From DAOUVR01 sp034430535 (GTDB lineage: Bacteria > Chloroflexota > Dehalococcoidia > E44-bin15): a stretch of 64,000 bases of DNA. The notes beneath the pieces are model-generated. The model did no database searches. It was not told the DNA's origin and was given only the letters and a program-made list of their open reading frames with translations. The DNA is taken from assembly GCA_964443325.1 (NCBI GenBank), contig CAYUCL010000002.1, positions 1 through 64,000 on the forward strand. The letters run 5' to 3'. Positions 35,029 through 44,080 of this stretch are shown here, piece after piece; position 1 is the first letter of the stretch; the number at the start of each line of letters is the position of its first letter. A program made the position numbers and the translations under genes.

Positions 35029-37010
35029 TACCTTTAGTCCTCAACTCTCCTGAGCCTATGCTCAAAGTCAGGGTAGTAACTGCCAAGGACTATTCAAATA
35101 GAGCTTTAAAAACTCTACATAGAGTTGGGGTGCTTCATGTTGAGCAAAGTACGGAGTTGAGGCCCATAGATAGAGAAGCTATCGAACATGAAAGAAGAGA
35201 GGTTGAGGAGTTATTGACAGCCATAGACGATGTATTGGCTTACATACCACAGGGAGAGAGGGTGCCTCTGGGAGAGGATATTGAGGTCATATACACTAGA
35301 CCCTTTGACGAGACCGATAGCGAGGTCAGAAGACTGTGTACCAAACTCAGCAATATGCACCAGAGAGTTGCCAAACTCAGCAAGGAGGTTGAGAAGCTAA
35401 CAGAACTAAGTAAGTATCTTGGACCTCTTGAGCAGCAGACTGATATTAGATTGAAAGACCTTAGTTTTTCTGGAAGCTACCTCTTTTCAAGGATTTTTGT
35501 TCTTACCAATGAAGTGTACGAAACCTTACATCGTAAGCTTGAGAACTACCTATTTGGCGGCATCGTAGCCACAACAGAAAACGAGACTATTTTCTATGCA
35601 ATTTCCAAGGTTTCAGACCAAGGAATTATAGAGTCCACGATCAAGGATGGTGGGGGCAAAACTCTGCAGATACCTGATGAAGACTCAACCCTGAAGGAAT
35701 TCCTTAAAGTAGTTGGTGACAGGATTCATGGCCTTGGAGAGGGCCTGACAGAACTTAGTCGAGAAATTGAAGTTAAAACTAGAGAGAATTTGGAGAAACT
35801 CGTTCTCTTCAGAGGGGCATTGTCAGCAGAAAATGAAAGATTATCGGTTCTAGAAAAAGCGTGTGAAGCAAAATATGTAACATTAATTGAGGGATGGATT
35901 CCAGATAGCAAAATTGAGACCGCAATCTACGAAATTAAAGATAGCGTAGACTATGTATTTATTGACACCAGAGAGCCGACGACACAGGAAGAACCCCCGA
36001 CAAATCTCAAGAACCCGCGTGTGATGAAACCGTTCGAGGTCATCACGAATCTCTTTGGCTCCCCGAAGTACAGAGAAGGGGATCCGACGCCAATAATGGC
36101 CTATTCGTTCGCCATTTTCTTCGGCCTCATGCTGTGTGACGTGGTTTATGCTATCGGGGTAATACTGGTGACAAGGTTTGTCCTGCGCATCTTCGTTGAC
36201 GATCCCAATACCGAGGGTTATAGGTTATTCCAACGGGTGCTTTATACTAGCAGTATTGTTGCCCTGATCCTTGGTCTGCTTACCGGAACATACTTGGGCG
36301 ATGCTTACCTTTTCTTCGGAATCGAGAACCTGGCACTAGCAGAGCCGATCAAACAATTGCTTGGCGATCCTATCACCTTCATAATTCTCGCTATTGCATT
36401 AGGTGTCATCCATGTTAACACAGCCCACGTGCTGGCACTGATTAGGGGAGTGAAGGAAAGGAAAAAAAGCGTAGTAATCAGCAAGGTCGGGATCTTTACT
36501 CTCCAGTTCTTTGGCATCCCATTGGTACTTCTCTGGCTGTTCAACGTGTCCCTGCCGGTTAGCGCAGGGGTGTATTCCATCTTCATGTACATTGTCTTCG
36601 CCAGCGTGGCACTCATCGTCGTATCAGCCTTCATGCAGCGTGGTAGCTTAGGGGCCATCTTCTGGCTCTTTGATCTGACTGGCCTTCTAGGCGATATCAT
36701 GTCATACTGTAGGTTAGCCGGAGTGGGCTTGGCCACATTTTACCTGGCATCCAGTTTCAATATGCTGGCGCAACTGCTCTATGACATGATGCCCGGCGTG
36801 GCAGGAGTTATTATCGGTGGCATCCTAGCATTTCTGGTCTTGGCCTTCGGACATGCCATCAACCTAGCCCTCAGCGGCCTCACCGCCTTCATACACTCCC
36901 TAAGGCTATGTTTTGTGGAATTCCTATTTAAATTCTATGAGGGAGGAGGGATAGAATACAGCCCATTTAGGCTGAAGTCTCCTGTGCCCGTATTAGTCGG
37001 AAGAAAGTAA
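35025..37010 (+). CDS. atpI: V-type ATPase subunit I (a subunit)
   Basis: A 661-residue stator. The cytoplasmic N-terminal half (1-330) is alpha/beta and coiled-coil. The C-terminal half has seven to eight helices forming the ion half-channels. Recognisable blocks are TPIMAYSFAIFFGLMLCDV (about 350), LLGDIMSYCRLAGVGLATFY (about 555, with the essential Arg) and HAINLALSGLTAFIHSLRL (about 615). It is translationally coupled to atpH (ATGA overlap). Length and motifs are normal. Confidence 0.93.
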   Translation: MIPLVLNSPEPMLKVRVVTAKDYSNRALKTLHRVGVLHVEQSTELRPIDREAIEHERREVEELLTAIDDVLAYIPQGERVPLGEDIEVIYTRPFDETDSEVRRLCTKLSNMHQRVAKLSKEVEKLTELSKYLGPLEQQTDIRLKDLSFSGSYLFSRIFVLTNEVYETLHRKLENYLFGGIVATTENETIFYAISKVSDQGIIESTIKDGGGKTLQIPDEDSTLKEFLKVVGDRIHGLGEGLTELSREIEVKTRENLEKLVLFRGALSAENERLSVLEKACEAKYVTLIEGWIPDSKIETAIYEIKDSVDYVFIDTREPTTQEEPPTNLKNPRVMKPFEVITNLFGSPKYREGDPTPIMAYSFAIFFGLMLCDVVYAIGVILVTRFVLRIFVDDPNTEGYRLFQRVLYTSSIVALILGLLTGTYLGDAYLFFGIENLALAEPIKQLLGDPITFIILAIALGVIHVNTAHVLALIRGVKERKKSVVISKVGIFTLQFFGIPLVLLWLFNVSLPVSAGVYSIFMYIVFASVALIVVSAFMQRGSLGAIFWLFDLTGLLGDIMSYCRLAGVGLATFYLASSFNMLAQLLYDMMPGVAGVIIGGILAFLVLAFGHAINLALSGLTAFIHSLRLCFVEFLFKFYEGGGIEYSPFRLKSPVPVLVGRK

Positions 37011-37023
37011 ATGGAGGTGAAAA

Positions 37024-37488
37024 ATGAGTCCCGAATCTTTGGCATGCCTTGGTGGCGCACTAGCACTTGCCGGTGGTTTATTGGGCTCCGCGATCGGAAT
37101 AGGCATTGCCGCATCTGCTGGCCTAGCCACCTTGTCCGAAGATAGCAGCCAGTTCAGAAATGTGATAATACTATCATCATTACCCATGACGCAGTCCTTT
37201 TACGGGCTGATAGTGCTGATACTGGTGTTAACATCGATAATCCCCACTTTGCCAACGGAAGGCAGTAGCGGTTTCACAGTCCTGGGCGCCTGTCTAATAG
37301 CCACCTTCGCCTTTGCCGCCTCGGCAATATACCAGGGTTCAGTTTGTGCATCGGGCAACTCGCTCTTGCCTAAGACGAAAGGGGGGATACTGACTTCCTC
37401 CATGATGCTAGCCGTTTTCGTCGAGTTGATAGCTGTGTTGGGACTGGTGTTTACCATAATGGCATTCACTATGCTGGAAGTCATGTAG
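37024..37488 (+). CDS. atpK: V-type ATPase rotor subunit K (c ring)
   Basis: A 154-residue proteolipid made of two fused hairpins (four helices), beginning with a long glycine-rich helix (LAGGLLGSAIGIGIAA). The ion site is in the second hairpin: Glu134 (VELIAVLG). Leu53, Thr56 and Gln57 (SLPMTQSFYG) and Gln104 (IYQGS) occupy the positions equivalent to the Na+ ligands of Enterococcus NtpK, so Na+ coupling is likely. The ribosome binding site GGAGG is strong, as expected for a subunit made in many copies. Confidence 0.9.
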   Translation: MSPESLACLGGALALAGGLLGSAIGIGIAASAGLATLSEDSSQFRNVIILSSLPMTQSFYGLIVLILVLTSIIPTLPTEGSSGFTVLGACLIATFAFAASAIYQGSVCASGNSLLPKTKGGILTSSMMLAVFVELIAVLGLVFTIMAFTMLEVM

Positions 37489-37497
37489 AGGTGCCTC

Positions 37498-38100
37498 ATG
37501 TCAGCAACAGGGATGGACAAAATAAGGGAGGCTATACTCGCCAAGGTAGAAGCAGAGGCAGGAGACATAGTAAAAGAAGCAGAAGAGAAGGCACAAGAAG
37601 AGCTGGAGAGAGCCAAGAAGCAGTGGGAAACAAAACTCGAGGAAAAGAAATGCCAAGTACTGGAAGAAGCTGAAGAAGAAGCCGTTAGAGTTGTGGCTCA
37701 GGCTTCTATAAGAGCACGGCAGGAACTATTACGCACGAAATCTGACATAATCGCCAGAATAATTGAGGGAGTGAAGAAAACACTGGCAGGCATCTCAAGC
37801 GATGAAAGCCATCTTCCGAGCCTAATCAAGGAGGCCATGGACGGACTTGGTGGGGCAAAAGGTAGGATTTATGTCCTTCCCAAAGATGTGAGCAGTGTGG
37901 AGAAATTCCTTGACGGAGATAAAGAACTAGCTAGCAGGATAATGGAAGTTATAGAGTTCGATTGCACCGGAGGGGTTATTGCTGAGGATATCGAGGGAAA
38001 ACGCAGGATAGACAATACGTATGAGACCAGACTTGAGATGTTGCTACCAAAGCTGCTGCCTGAGATAGACAGACAATTGTTCAAAGGAGATGGGGACTAG
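37498..38100 (+). CDS. atpE: V-type ATPase subunit E
   Basis: A 200-residue peripheral-stalk subunit. The N-terminal 90 residues form a long charged helix (ending ARQELLRTKSDIIARIIEG) that pairs with subunit H. The C-terminal domain (about 100-195) contains the conserved VEFDCTGGVIAEDIEGKRRI-like region that binds the top of the A/B hexamer; here it reads IEFDCTGGVIAEDIEG. It starts ten bases after atpK and ends two bases before the atpC start. Confidence 0.88.
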   Translation: MSATGMDKIREAILAKVEAEAGDIVKEAEEKAQEELERAKKQWETKLEEKKCQVLEEAEEEAVRVVAQASIRARQELLRTKSDIIARIIEGVKKTLAGISSDESHLPSLIKEAMDGLGGAKGRIYVLPKDVSSVEKFLDGDKELASRIMEVIEFDCTGGVIAEDIEGKRRIDNTYETRLEMLLPKLLPEIDRQLFKGDGD

Positions 38101-38102
38101 GG

Positions 38103-39143
38103 TTGATTAGCACAGGGTATGCCTTTGCCTCCGCATATCTAAAAGGTGAGGAGGCCAGACTCGTTACCTCCGAGCATGTAGATCGGATGTCGAAAACATC
38201 CACTATTCAAGATGCACTGGGGGTCATCAAAGAGACCGATATAGGAAGCTATCTTGAAGAAGTCCCGCTCAGAACATTCGATGACGTCGAAGAACACTTA
38301 TGGGTGTATTTTCGCCGTTGTCTCGAGCGCCTGGAGGGGTTCAAGCTTATGCCTGCTGGCATGCTGAAGATATTGAGAACATACATGGTGAAGTACGATG
38401 TCTTAAATATCAAAGCTGCCTTGTGGGGTATTTCTACCGGTAGAAAAGCCCGCATGATCCCAGTAGGTGTTATTCATAGCTACGGGGTACTGGACAGGCT
38501 TGCCAGTGCTGAGAACCTGAAGGATATTGTGGAAACTCTTACCGAGTGCAAACTGGGCAATTACGCCAAGATCCTAGAGGAACACGAAAAACACATAAGT
38601 GGCGGAGCGAAGTCGAGGCTCACTGCTGAGGCCAAGCTAGATAGCGAGTACTATAAGAATATGCTGGACACCTCAAGGGCTACAAAAGATGGTGTTCTGT
38701 TTTCCAAAGTCTGCGGCATCCTTATAGACCTCACAAACCTGCAAATTGTATCGAGAGCCATAATCGAGGGTATGGGGCCTGATGCCGCTGAATGTACCAT
38801 CGCTGGTGGATATCTCATTACAGAAAGAGCCATCAAGGATCTTTTATCTCTCAAGATGACCGAACTACCTCATAGGCTAGAGAATACTCAGTACTCAGAC
38901 GTAGCAAGCGAAGTATCAAGTAGTTACGATAGGACTGGTCGTATCACCGCAGTACAGGAAATCATTGACAAGCATCAGTTCAGGTTGCTTAAGGAGATAT
39001 TGTCACCGAGGGTGTTATCCCCCTTGGTGATAGCCTGGTACTTGATCATTAAAGAGGTTGAAATACGGAACTTAAGGCTAGTTCTGAAAATGATAGTCGA
39101 TGGCATGCCCGTGGATGAAATAAAGGAGTATTTAGTGGTGTGA
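38103..39143 (+). CDS. atpC: V-type ATPase subunit C (d subunit)
   Basis: A 346-residue protein of the archaeal C/eukaryotic d type. It caps the c ring like a socket and connects it to the central shaft. It is all-helical, with the family ending LRLVLKMIVDGMPVDEIKEY. The start is TTG at 38103, two bases after atpE; the GGGGACTAGGG upstream offers a weak site. It overlaps atpF as GTGA. Divergence is higher than in the A and B subunits, which is usual. Confidence 0.85.
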   Translation: MISTGYAFASAYLKGEEARLVTSEHVDRMSKTSTIQDALGVIKETDIGSYLEEVPLRTFDDVEEHLWVYFRRCLERLEGFKLMPAGMLKILRTYMVKYDVLNIKAALWGISTGRKARMIPVGVIHSYGVLDRLASAENLKDIVETLTECKLGNYAKILEEHEKHISGGAKSRLTAEAKLDSEYYKNMLDTSRATKDGVLFSKVCGILIDLTNLQIVSRAIIEGMGPDAAECTIAGGYLITERAIKDLLSLKMTELPHRLENTQYSDVASEVSSSYDRTGRITAVQEIIDKHQFRLLKEILSPRVLSPLVIAWYLIIKEVEIRNLRLVLKMIVDGMPVDEIKEYLVV

Positions 39144-39499
39144 GTATGATACCGGCCATACGCCTAGATATAGCTGTCATAGGAGATGAAGAGCTGGTCA
39201 GCGGCCTTAGGCTGGCTGGTGTCAGTAGATATCATATGATAAAGGGAGATCATAATGCCCGTGAAGATGTTAGGAGAGTTCTAAGTGAATTGATAGACGA
39301 CCCCAATGTTGGCACAGTACTGATATTAGAAGACTACATACAATACGCTGAGGATCTAGTGGTGCAAGTTAGAAAAGGGAAAAGGATGGTTCCCATAATC
39401 ATCGAAGTACCGTCGAAGTTTGGTACGAAATATCGAGATATCAGGGAGTATTACAAAGCATTTGTCAGAGAATCTATAGGGTTTGACATAGAAATCTGA
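39140..39499 (+). CDS. atpF: V-type ATPase subunit F
   Basis: A 119-residue central-shaft regulator (NtpG in Enterococcus). It shows the CheY-like alternating strand and helix pattern with IAVIGDEELVSGLRLAGV at the start and VGTVLILEDYIQYAEDL in the middle. A C-terminal helix reaches up along subunit D. GTG at 39140 overlaps the atpC stop; an ATG at 39146 is a possible alternative start. A 103-bp gap carrying a palindromic repeat follows. Confidence 0.85.
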   Translation: MSMIPAIRLDIAVIGDEELVSGLRLAGVSRYHMIKGDHNAREDVRRVLSELIDDPNVGTVLILEDYIQYAEDLVVQVRKGKRMVPIIIEVPSKFGTKYRDIREYYKAFVRESIGFDIEI

Positions 39500-39512
39500 G
39501 ATAACGATTCTC

Positions 39513-39580
39513 TGTCACTGCAAGCGTAGTGAAGCAGTCTCCGGTTACTCCCGGGATTGCTTTCTCCCTGCAGAATGACA
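39513..39580. repeat. Degenerate palindromic repeat inside the V-ATPase operon
   Basis: An imperfect inverted repeat running from TGTCACTG (39513) to AATGACA (39580), with AGCAGTCTC and GATTGCTT as inner arms. It resembles the widely dispersed GTCATTGCGAGCG...CGCAATGACA family. It lies in the only sizeable gap of the operon, between the genes for subunits F and A, and could modulate the mRNA ratio of the two halves. Confidence 0.6.
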
Positions 39581-39602
39581 GCAAGAGTAGGAGGTTAAAG
39601 GC

Positions 39603-41354
39603 GTGGGTAGAATATGGAGAGTTTCCGGTCCTTTGGTTATTGCTGATGATATGAAAGGTTCCCAGGTTTATGAAATGGTTGAGATAGGAGAGGAAGGGCT
39701 TGTGGGGGAGATAATAGGGCTGGAAGGCAATAAGGCGATAATTCAAGCACATGAGGACACCCTGGGGTTAAGAACCGGCGAAGTGGTGATGGGAACGGGG
39801 AGAATCTTGAGCGCGGAACTAGGCCCGGGGCTTGTGGGATCTATTTATGATGGACTTCAAAAATCCTTGCTTACTCTGGCTGAGGATACCGGCTCGTTCC
39901 TAAAACGAGGTGCAAAGGCATCTGCACTTCCCCGCAACAAGAAATGGCAGTTCACACCTAAAGTCAAGGTCGGGGACGCAGTTGGCGAAGGGGCCATAAT
40001 AGGCACCGTCCCGGAGACAGGACTTATTGAACACAGAATAATGGTGCCAATAGGCATTGAAGGCGTTGTAAAGGAGATATGTGAAGGTGATTATACTGTC
40101 GATCAGCCTGTGGCATGGGTGGAGCATAATGGCGAAGTAAGGGAACTCACGCTGATGCAAGAATGGCCGGTAAGGAAACCCCGACCCTATAAGTATAGGG
40201 TGGATCCTTCGGGCTTGCTCACTACCGGTATGCGAATTTTGGATTACATGTTTCCCTTGGCTCTTGGCGGCAAAGCTGCAGTACCCGGGGGCTTCGGTAC
40301 CGGGAAGACCGTTGCCCTACAGCAGTTGGCCAGATGGGCCCAGACGAATCTCAATATTTACGTTGGCTGCGGCGAAAGAGGTAATGAGATGTCTGACGTG
40401 CTCCACAGCTTCATGAGACTCAGGGAACCCCACACAGGGAGATTGTTACAGGAGAAGGAAATATTCATCGCTAACACTTCTAACATGCCTGTTGTGGCTA
40501 GAGAAGCAAGCATTTTCGTCGGTATTACTATGGCCGAATACTTCAGGGACATGGGTTATGATGTCTTGCTGGTTGCAGACTCAACTTCAAGATGGGCTGA
40601 AGCTATGAGGGAAATGGGGGGTAGACTTGAGGAAATGCCCGGCGAGGAGGGCTTCCCTTCATACTTGGGTTCGCGGCTTTCCAGTTTCTATGAAAGAGCA
40701 GGAATGGTTGAATGCCTTGGCAGTCCGCAAAGGAGGGGGTCTATAACAGTAACTGGTGCTGTAAGTCCTCCTGGAGCTGACTTCAGCGAACCAGTAACTC
40801 AGAATACACTTAGAATAGTAGATGCCTTATACGCTTTAGATGTTTCCCTGGCAAACAAGAGACATTTCCCAGCCATAAGCTGGCTCACTAGTTATAGTCT
40901 CTATATAGACGCAGTCAAAGACTGGTGGGATAAGGCTGATCCGGGATGGGTAGATACCAGGGCTACAGCTTTGAGGATATTGCAACAGGAGGCAGAACTG
41001 GAGGAGATTGTGAGGCTTGTGGGCCCCGAAGCTATGCCCGAAGGTGACAAACTATTGCTACTCATCGCCAGGATGATACGCGAGGACTTTCTCCAGCAAA
41101 GCGCCTACCATGAAGTCGACACTTACTGCACGCCAGCAAAAGCTGGCCTCATGCTTAAGACTATAATAAGGTTTTATGAACTGGCCCAAGAAATGTCAAA
41201 CTCAGGAGTGCGCATTGAGAGTATCCACTCATCTCCGATAGTGTACAGGATTTCCAGGATGAAGGATGTACCTAACGAGGCCTTTGAACAGATGGCCAAG
41301 GAATTATGGTCGGATATGGAAGAAAGCTTAGTAACTCGCAAAGGAATTGCCTGA
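39603..41354 (+). CDS. atpA: V-type ATPase catalytic subunit A
   Basis: A 583-residue nucleotide-hydrolysing subunit. The N-terminal beta barrel starts at MGRIWRVSGPLVIA, and the non-homologous insertion of V/A types occupies about 110-190. Walker A is GGFGTGKT (229-236), the catalytic Glu region is GCGERGNEMSDVL, Walker B is DVLLVADSTSRWAEAMRE, and the helical domain ends the protein. Start GTG at 39603 is preceded by AGGAGG. The family usually has G-P-F-G-S/C-G-K-T, so GGFGTGKT is a mild variant. Confidence 0.95.
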   Translation: MGRIWRVSGPLVIADDMKGSQVYEMVEIGEEGLVGEIIGLEGNKAIIQAHEDTLGLRTGEVVMGTGRILSAELGPGLVGSIYDGLQKSLLTLAEDTGSFLKRGAKASALPRNKKWQFTPKVKVGDAVGEGAIIGTVPETGLIEHRIMVPIGIEGVVKEICEGDYTVDQPVAWVEHNGEVRELTLMQEWPVRKPRPYKYRVDPSGLLTTGMRILDYMFPLALGGKAAVPGGFGTGKTVALQQLARWAQTNLNIYVGCGERGNEMSDVLHSFMRLREPHTGRLLQEKEIFIANTSNMPVVAREASIFVGITMAEYFRDMGYDVLLVADSTSRWAEAMREMGGRLEEMPGEEGFPSYLGSRLSSFYERAGMVECLGSPQRRGSITVTGAVSPPGADFSEPVTQNTLRIVDALYALDVSLANKRHFPAISWLTSYSLYIDAVKDWWDKADPGWVDTRATALRILQQEAELEEIVRLVGPEAMPEGDKLLLLIARMIREDFLQQSAYHEVDTYCTPAKAGLMLKTIIRFYELAQEMSNSGVRIESIHSSPIVYRISRMKDVPNEAFEQMAKELWSDMEESLVTRKGIA

Positions 41355-41393
41355 TAATTCGAAGAACCTGTAGGGTGAAAAAGGAGGGCCACT

Positions 41394-42821
41394 ATGAATT
41401 TCTCCTCGCTTTACGTTAAGGAAGCAAGAGCAATTAGTAAGGCTAAGGGATCCTTGCTCATAGCTGAAAGCATCCCGGGTATAAAATTTGGCGAGATAGT
41501 TGAGGTTCAGCTCAGCAATGGTGAGGTGAAAATTGGTCAGGCCATAGACATTAGTGAGGAGGCAACTGTAGTCCAGGTATTTGGCGGAGTTAGCGAGGTA
41601 GACCTTATCGGGAGCAAAATAAGGTGCAAAGGTGAGACCTTAAGGCTGCCAGTATCTATTGACATCCTGGGAAGGATGTTCAATGGGATGGGACAGCCTA
41701 TTGACGGAGGTCCACCTGTAATCCCTGAAGCCTACCTAGATATTAACGGTCAGCCCATAAACCCCGCATCCCGCCAGCCGCCAGCGGAGTTCATTGAAAC
41801 CGGGATCTCGGCAATAGACGGCTTGAACGCTTTGGTGAGGGGACAGAAACTGCCCATATTTAGTGGCTCAGGCCTGCCACACAACCGAATTGTGGCTCAA
41901 ATAATCAGACAAGCTACAGTTAAAGGCAAGGAGGAAAGATTCGCTCTAGTATTTGGTGCCATTGGTGTGAGTTACAACGACGTCTCCTTTTTCAGGAGGG
42001 GTCTTGAAACAACAGGGGCTCTGGAGAGAACGGTGGCCTTCACCAATACCGCATCAGACCCTGTTATTGAGCGGATATCAACCCCAAGGTTAGCTTTGAC
42101 CGCGGCCGAGTATCTGGCTTGGGAACAGAACATGCACGTGCTGGTCATACTTGCTGACATGACCAATTATTGTGAGGCTCTTCGTGAACTTTCTTCTATG
42201 CGTGAGGAGATCCCATCGAGGAGGGGATATCCAGGATATATGTACACCGACCTCGCCACGATGTATGAGAGGGCAGGTAGGATTTCTGGGAAGGAAGGGT
42301 CAGTAACTATAATGCCCGTGCTGACCATGCCCGACGATGATATAACACACCCCATACCTGACCTTACCGGCTACATAACCGAAGGACAGATTGTGCTTTC
42401 CCGAACTCTGGAAAGAAAGGGGATATACCCGCCAATAGATGTATTCTTGTCCCTTTCACGGATGATGAAAGAAGGGATCGGGCCAGGTAAAACTAGGGAG
42501 GATCACAACAATGTTTTCATGCAGTTGTATGCTGCCTATGCCGAGGGGTGTTACCTCAGAGAGATATCAACCATCATAGGTGCCGAGGCATTGAGTGAAA
42601 GGGACAAAGTGTATTTAACCAACGCGGAAGAGTTCGAGAAGAAGTTCATAGCTCAAGATGAGTCCGAAAGAAGGAGCATAGAAGATACCTTGGATATAGG
42701 GTGGGAGCTGTTCTCGGCACTGCCTGAAGAGGACCTGAAACTGATTAGTGAGAAACTTATCAAAGAATACCACCCTAAGTACCGCAAAGCCGCTGCGAGT
42801 GAAGCGAGGGAATCCTCATAA
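41394..42821 (+). CDS. atpB: V-type ATPase regulatory subunit B
   Basis: A 475-residue non-catalytic partner of subunit A in the A3B3 head. It has the DILGRMFNGMGQPIDGGPP block, a P-loop degenerated to FSGSGLPHNRI (as usual in B), ADMTNYCEALRELSSMREEI and GRKGIYPPIDV-type sequence (ERKGIYPPIDVFLSLSRMM). AAGGAGGG precedes the ATG. Its stop directly abuts the atpD start codon. Confidence 0.95.
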   Translation: MNFSSLYVKEARAISKAKGSLLIAESIPGIKFGEIVEVQLSNGEVKIGQAIDISEEATVVQVFGGVSEVDLIGSKIRCKGETLRLPVSIDILGRMFNGMGQPIDGGPPVIPEAYLDINGQPINPASRQPPAEFIETGISAIDGLNALVRGQKLPIFSGSGLPHNRIVAQIIRQATVKGKEERFALVFGAIGVSYNDVSFFRRGLETTGALERTVAFTNTASDPVIERISTPRLALTAAEYLAWEQNMHVLVILADMTNYCEALRELSSMREEIPSRRGYPGYMYTDLATMYERAGRISGKEGSVTIMPVLTMPDDDITHPIPDLTGYITEGQIVLSRTLERKGIYPPIDVFLSLSRMMKEGIGPGKTREDHNNVFMQLYAAYAEGCYLREISTIIGAEALSERDKVYLTNAEEFEKKFIAQDESERRSIEDTLDIGWELFSALPEEDLKLISEKLIKEYHPKYRKAAASEARESS

Positions 42822-43454
42822 ATGCCACAACAATTAATCAAAGTAAGACCCACAAAAATTGAGTTGGTAAAGCTGAAGCGCAGGCTTTCCTTAGCCGAGA
42901 GGGTGCAAAAGATACTGAAGGACAGACTCTCCATACTGACTATGGAATTCCTGCAGACAACGAGAGAGACGGTGGAGGCTAAAACACAATTAGTAGACGT
43001 CCTCTCTGAGGCCTACAAGTCGTTATCAATCGCCACCGGGTATCATGGGTACATAGCGCTGGAAAAGGAACTTATAGCAACCGAGGCTGACTTGAAACTC
43101 ACCGTTGGCTTAAGAAACATAGCCGGCGTGAGAATTCCCTCTGTTGAGCTGATGGGCAATGAAAAGTCAATGATAGGGTACGATTTGGTTGATACCTCCT
43201 CATGGTTGGACTATGCAGCCCAACTATTTGAAAAGTGCCTTGAAGCTATTATCGAACTGGCCGAGCTTCAGAGGGGCTTGGAATTGTTGGGGATGGAAAT
43301 AAGTAGGACGAAGAGAATAACCAACGCCTTGGAGTATCTGATAGTCCCCGCGTTGCAAGCGACGATAAGCTACTTGAATATGAAGTTTGAGGAAAGGGAT
43401 AGGGAGGAGAAAGGACGGCTGAAACGGGTGAAGATATTAGTTGCGCGAAGGTAG
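42822..43454 (+). CDS. atpD: V-type ATPase subunit D
   Basis: A 210-residue central-shaft subunit, essentially one long antiparallel coiled coil. It begins VRPTKIELVKLKRRLSLAER, typical of subunit D, and ends with a basic tail (KGRLKRVKILVARR). The C-terminal helix contains RTKRITNALEYLIVPALQAT. With subunit F it forms the rotating axle. The ATG follows the atpB stop with no gap. Confidence 0.92.
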   Translation: MPQQLIKVRPTKIELVKLKRRLSLAERVQKILKDRLSILTMEFLQTTRETVEAKTQLVDVLSEAYKSLSIATGYHGYIALEKELIATEADLKLTVGLRNIAGVRIPSVELMGNEKSMIGYDLVDTSSWLDYAAQLFEKCLEAIIELAELQRGLELLGMEISRTKRITNALEYLIVPALQATISYLNMKFEERDREEKGRLKRVKILVARR

Positions 43455-43460
43455 CCGGAT

Positions 43461-43898
43461 ATGCCTAACGAATTACCTTATGAAAAGATGCTTCAACAGT
43501 GTCTGAGAAGCGAACTCAGGTTGGTGAATGCTGGGCTACCGCGTAATCAAAAACCGCTATCCGATTTATTATGTGAGGAATACCCCCATGTGATGTGTAG
43601 CGATGGCAGCACCCATTTCTTCAAAAGGAAAGAGCTTGAGTACCTTTCAAGCATGATAGGTACTGATGAGCAAGAAGCATTATTGTTACCTATGATTATA
43701 GAACTGAAGGGAAATCAAGCTGAGGCAGCACTAATATGTCAAGGAGATATAGAGGAGAAGGTTACGTCAGGAGTGCTCAATATGCCTGTCACTTGTGAGC
43801 AGGGTAGGATTAGGATATACAGACCACAATTGGCTCTGTTAAGGAAGATGCTGAAAACAACGACCCAGTACGTTTTTTCTCCAAAAATCATGGCGTAA
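43461..43898 (+). CDS. DUF61 (UPF0216) family protein
   Basis: A 145-residue protein. The part NAGLPRNQKPLSDLLCEEYP (about 24-43), then SDGSTHFFKRKELEYLSSMI, is the core of DUF61/UPF0216, a family known mainly from archaea and without assigned function. The C-terminal part is a small beta-rich segment (EQGRIRIYRPQLALL). It starts six bases after atpD and is the last gene of the ATPase operon, so it may act with or regulate the enzyme. Its archaeal bias supports an archaeal-type origin of the whole cluster. It ends 48 bp before the decayed tRNA. Confidence 0.7.
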   Translation: MPNELPYEKMLQQCLRSELRLVNAGLPRNQKPLSDLLCEEYPHVMCSDGSTHFFKRKELEYLSSMIGTDEQEALLLPMIIELKGNQAEAALICQGDIEEKVTSGVLNMPVTCEQGRIRIYRPQLALLRKMLKTTTQYVFSPKIMA

Positions 43899-43945
43899 GC
43901 TTTGCTGTAAAGCAGAAATGGGTTATGCTCATAGCTCGAATTGCT

Positions 43946-44016
43946 GTCCCTGTAGTTCATAGGATAGAGCACCAGCCTCCGGAGCTGGGGGCGAGGGTTC
44001 GACTTCCTCCAGGGGA
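43946..44016 (+). pseudogene. Decayed second copy of tRNA-Arg(CCG)
   Basis: The sequence follows the intact tRNA-Arg at 46090 almost base for base, including the anticodon arm CCAGC-CTCCGGA-GCTGG. It has substitutions in the acceptor stem (first pair G-A, second T-G), the D stem (GTTC against GAGC) and the T stem (GAGGG against TCCTC). The similarity to the intact locus continues through the spacer into the first codons of porG. It could still fold, but looks like a drifting duplicate. Confidence 0.78.
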
Positions 44017-44056
44017 GCAAATCTGTTCTCCGCCATAATAGTTAGAAGGATATTAG

Positions 44057-44080
44057 ATGAGCGATCTCATTGAGGCTCAT
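44057..44080 (+). pseudogene. Eight-codon 5' fragment of porG
   Basis: MSDLIEAH matches the start of the real porG at 46200 (MSDLVEIR), with the same spacer and binding-site region upstream. At 44080 the sequence switches abruptly to the 3' part of the CaCA antiporter gene. This point is the duplication junction. Confidence 0.75.

Noticed and set aside
43946..44016. A second functional tRNA-Arg
   Set aside because: Mismatches in the acceptor stem and weakened D and T stems, plus its place in a duplicated scar, favour a decayed copy.
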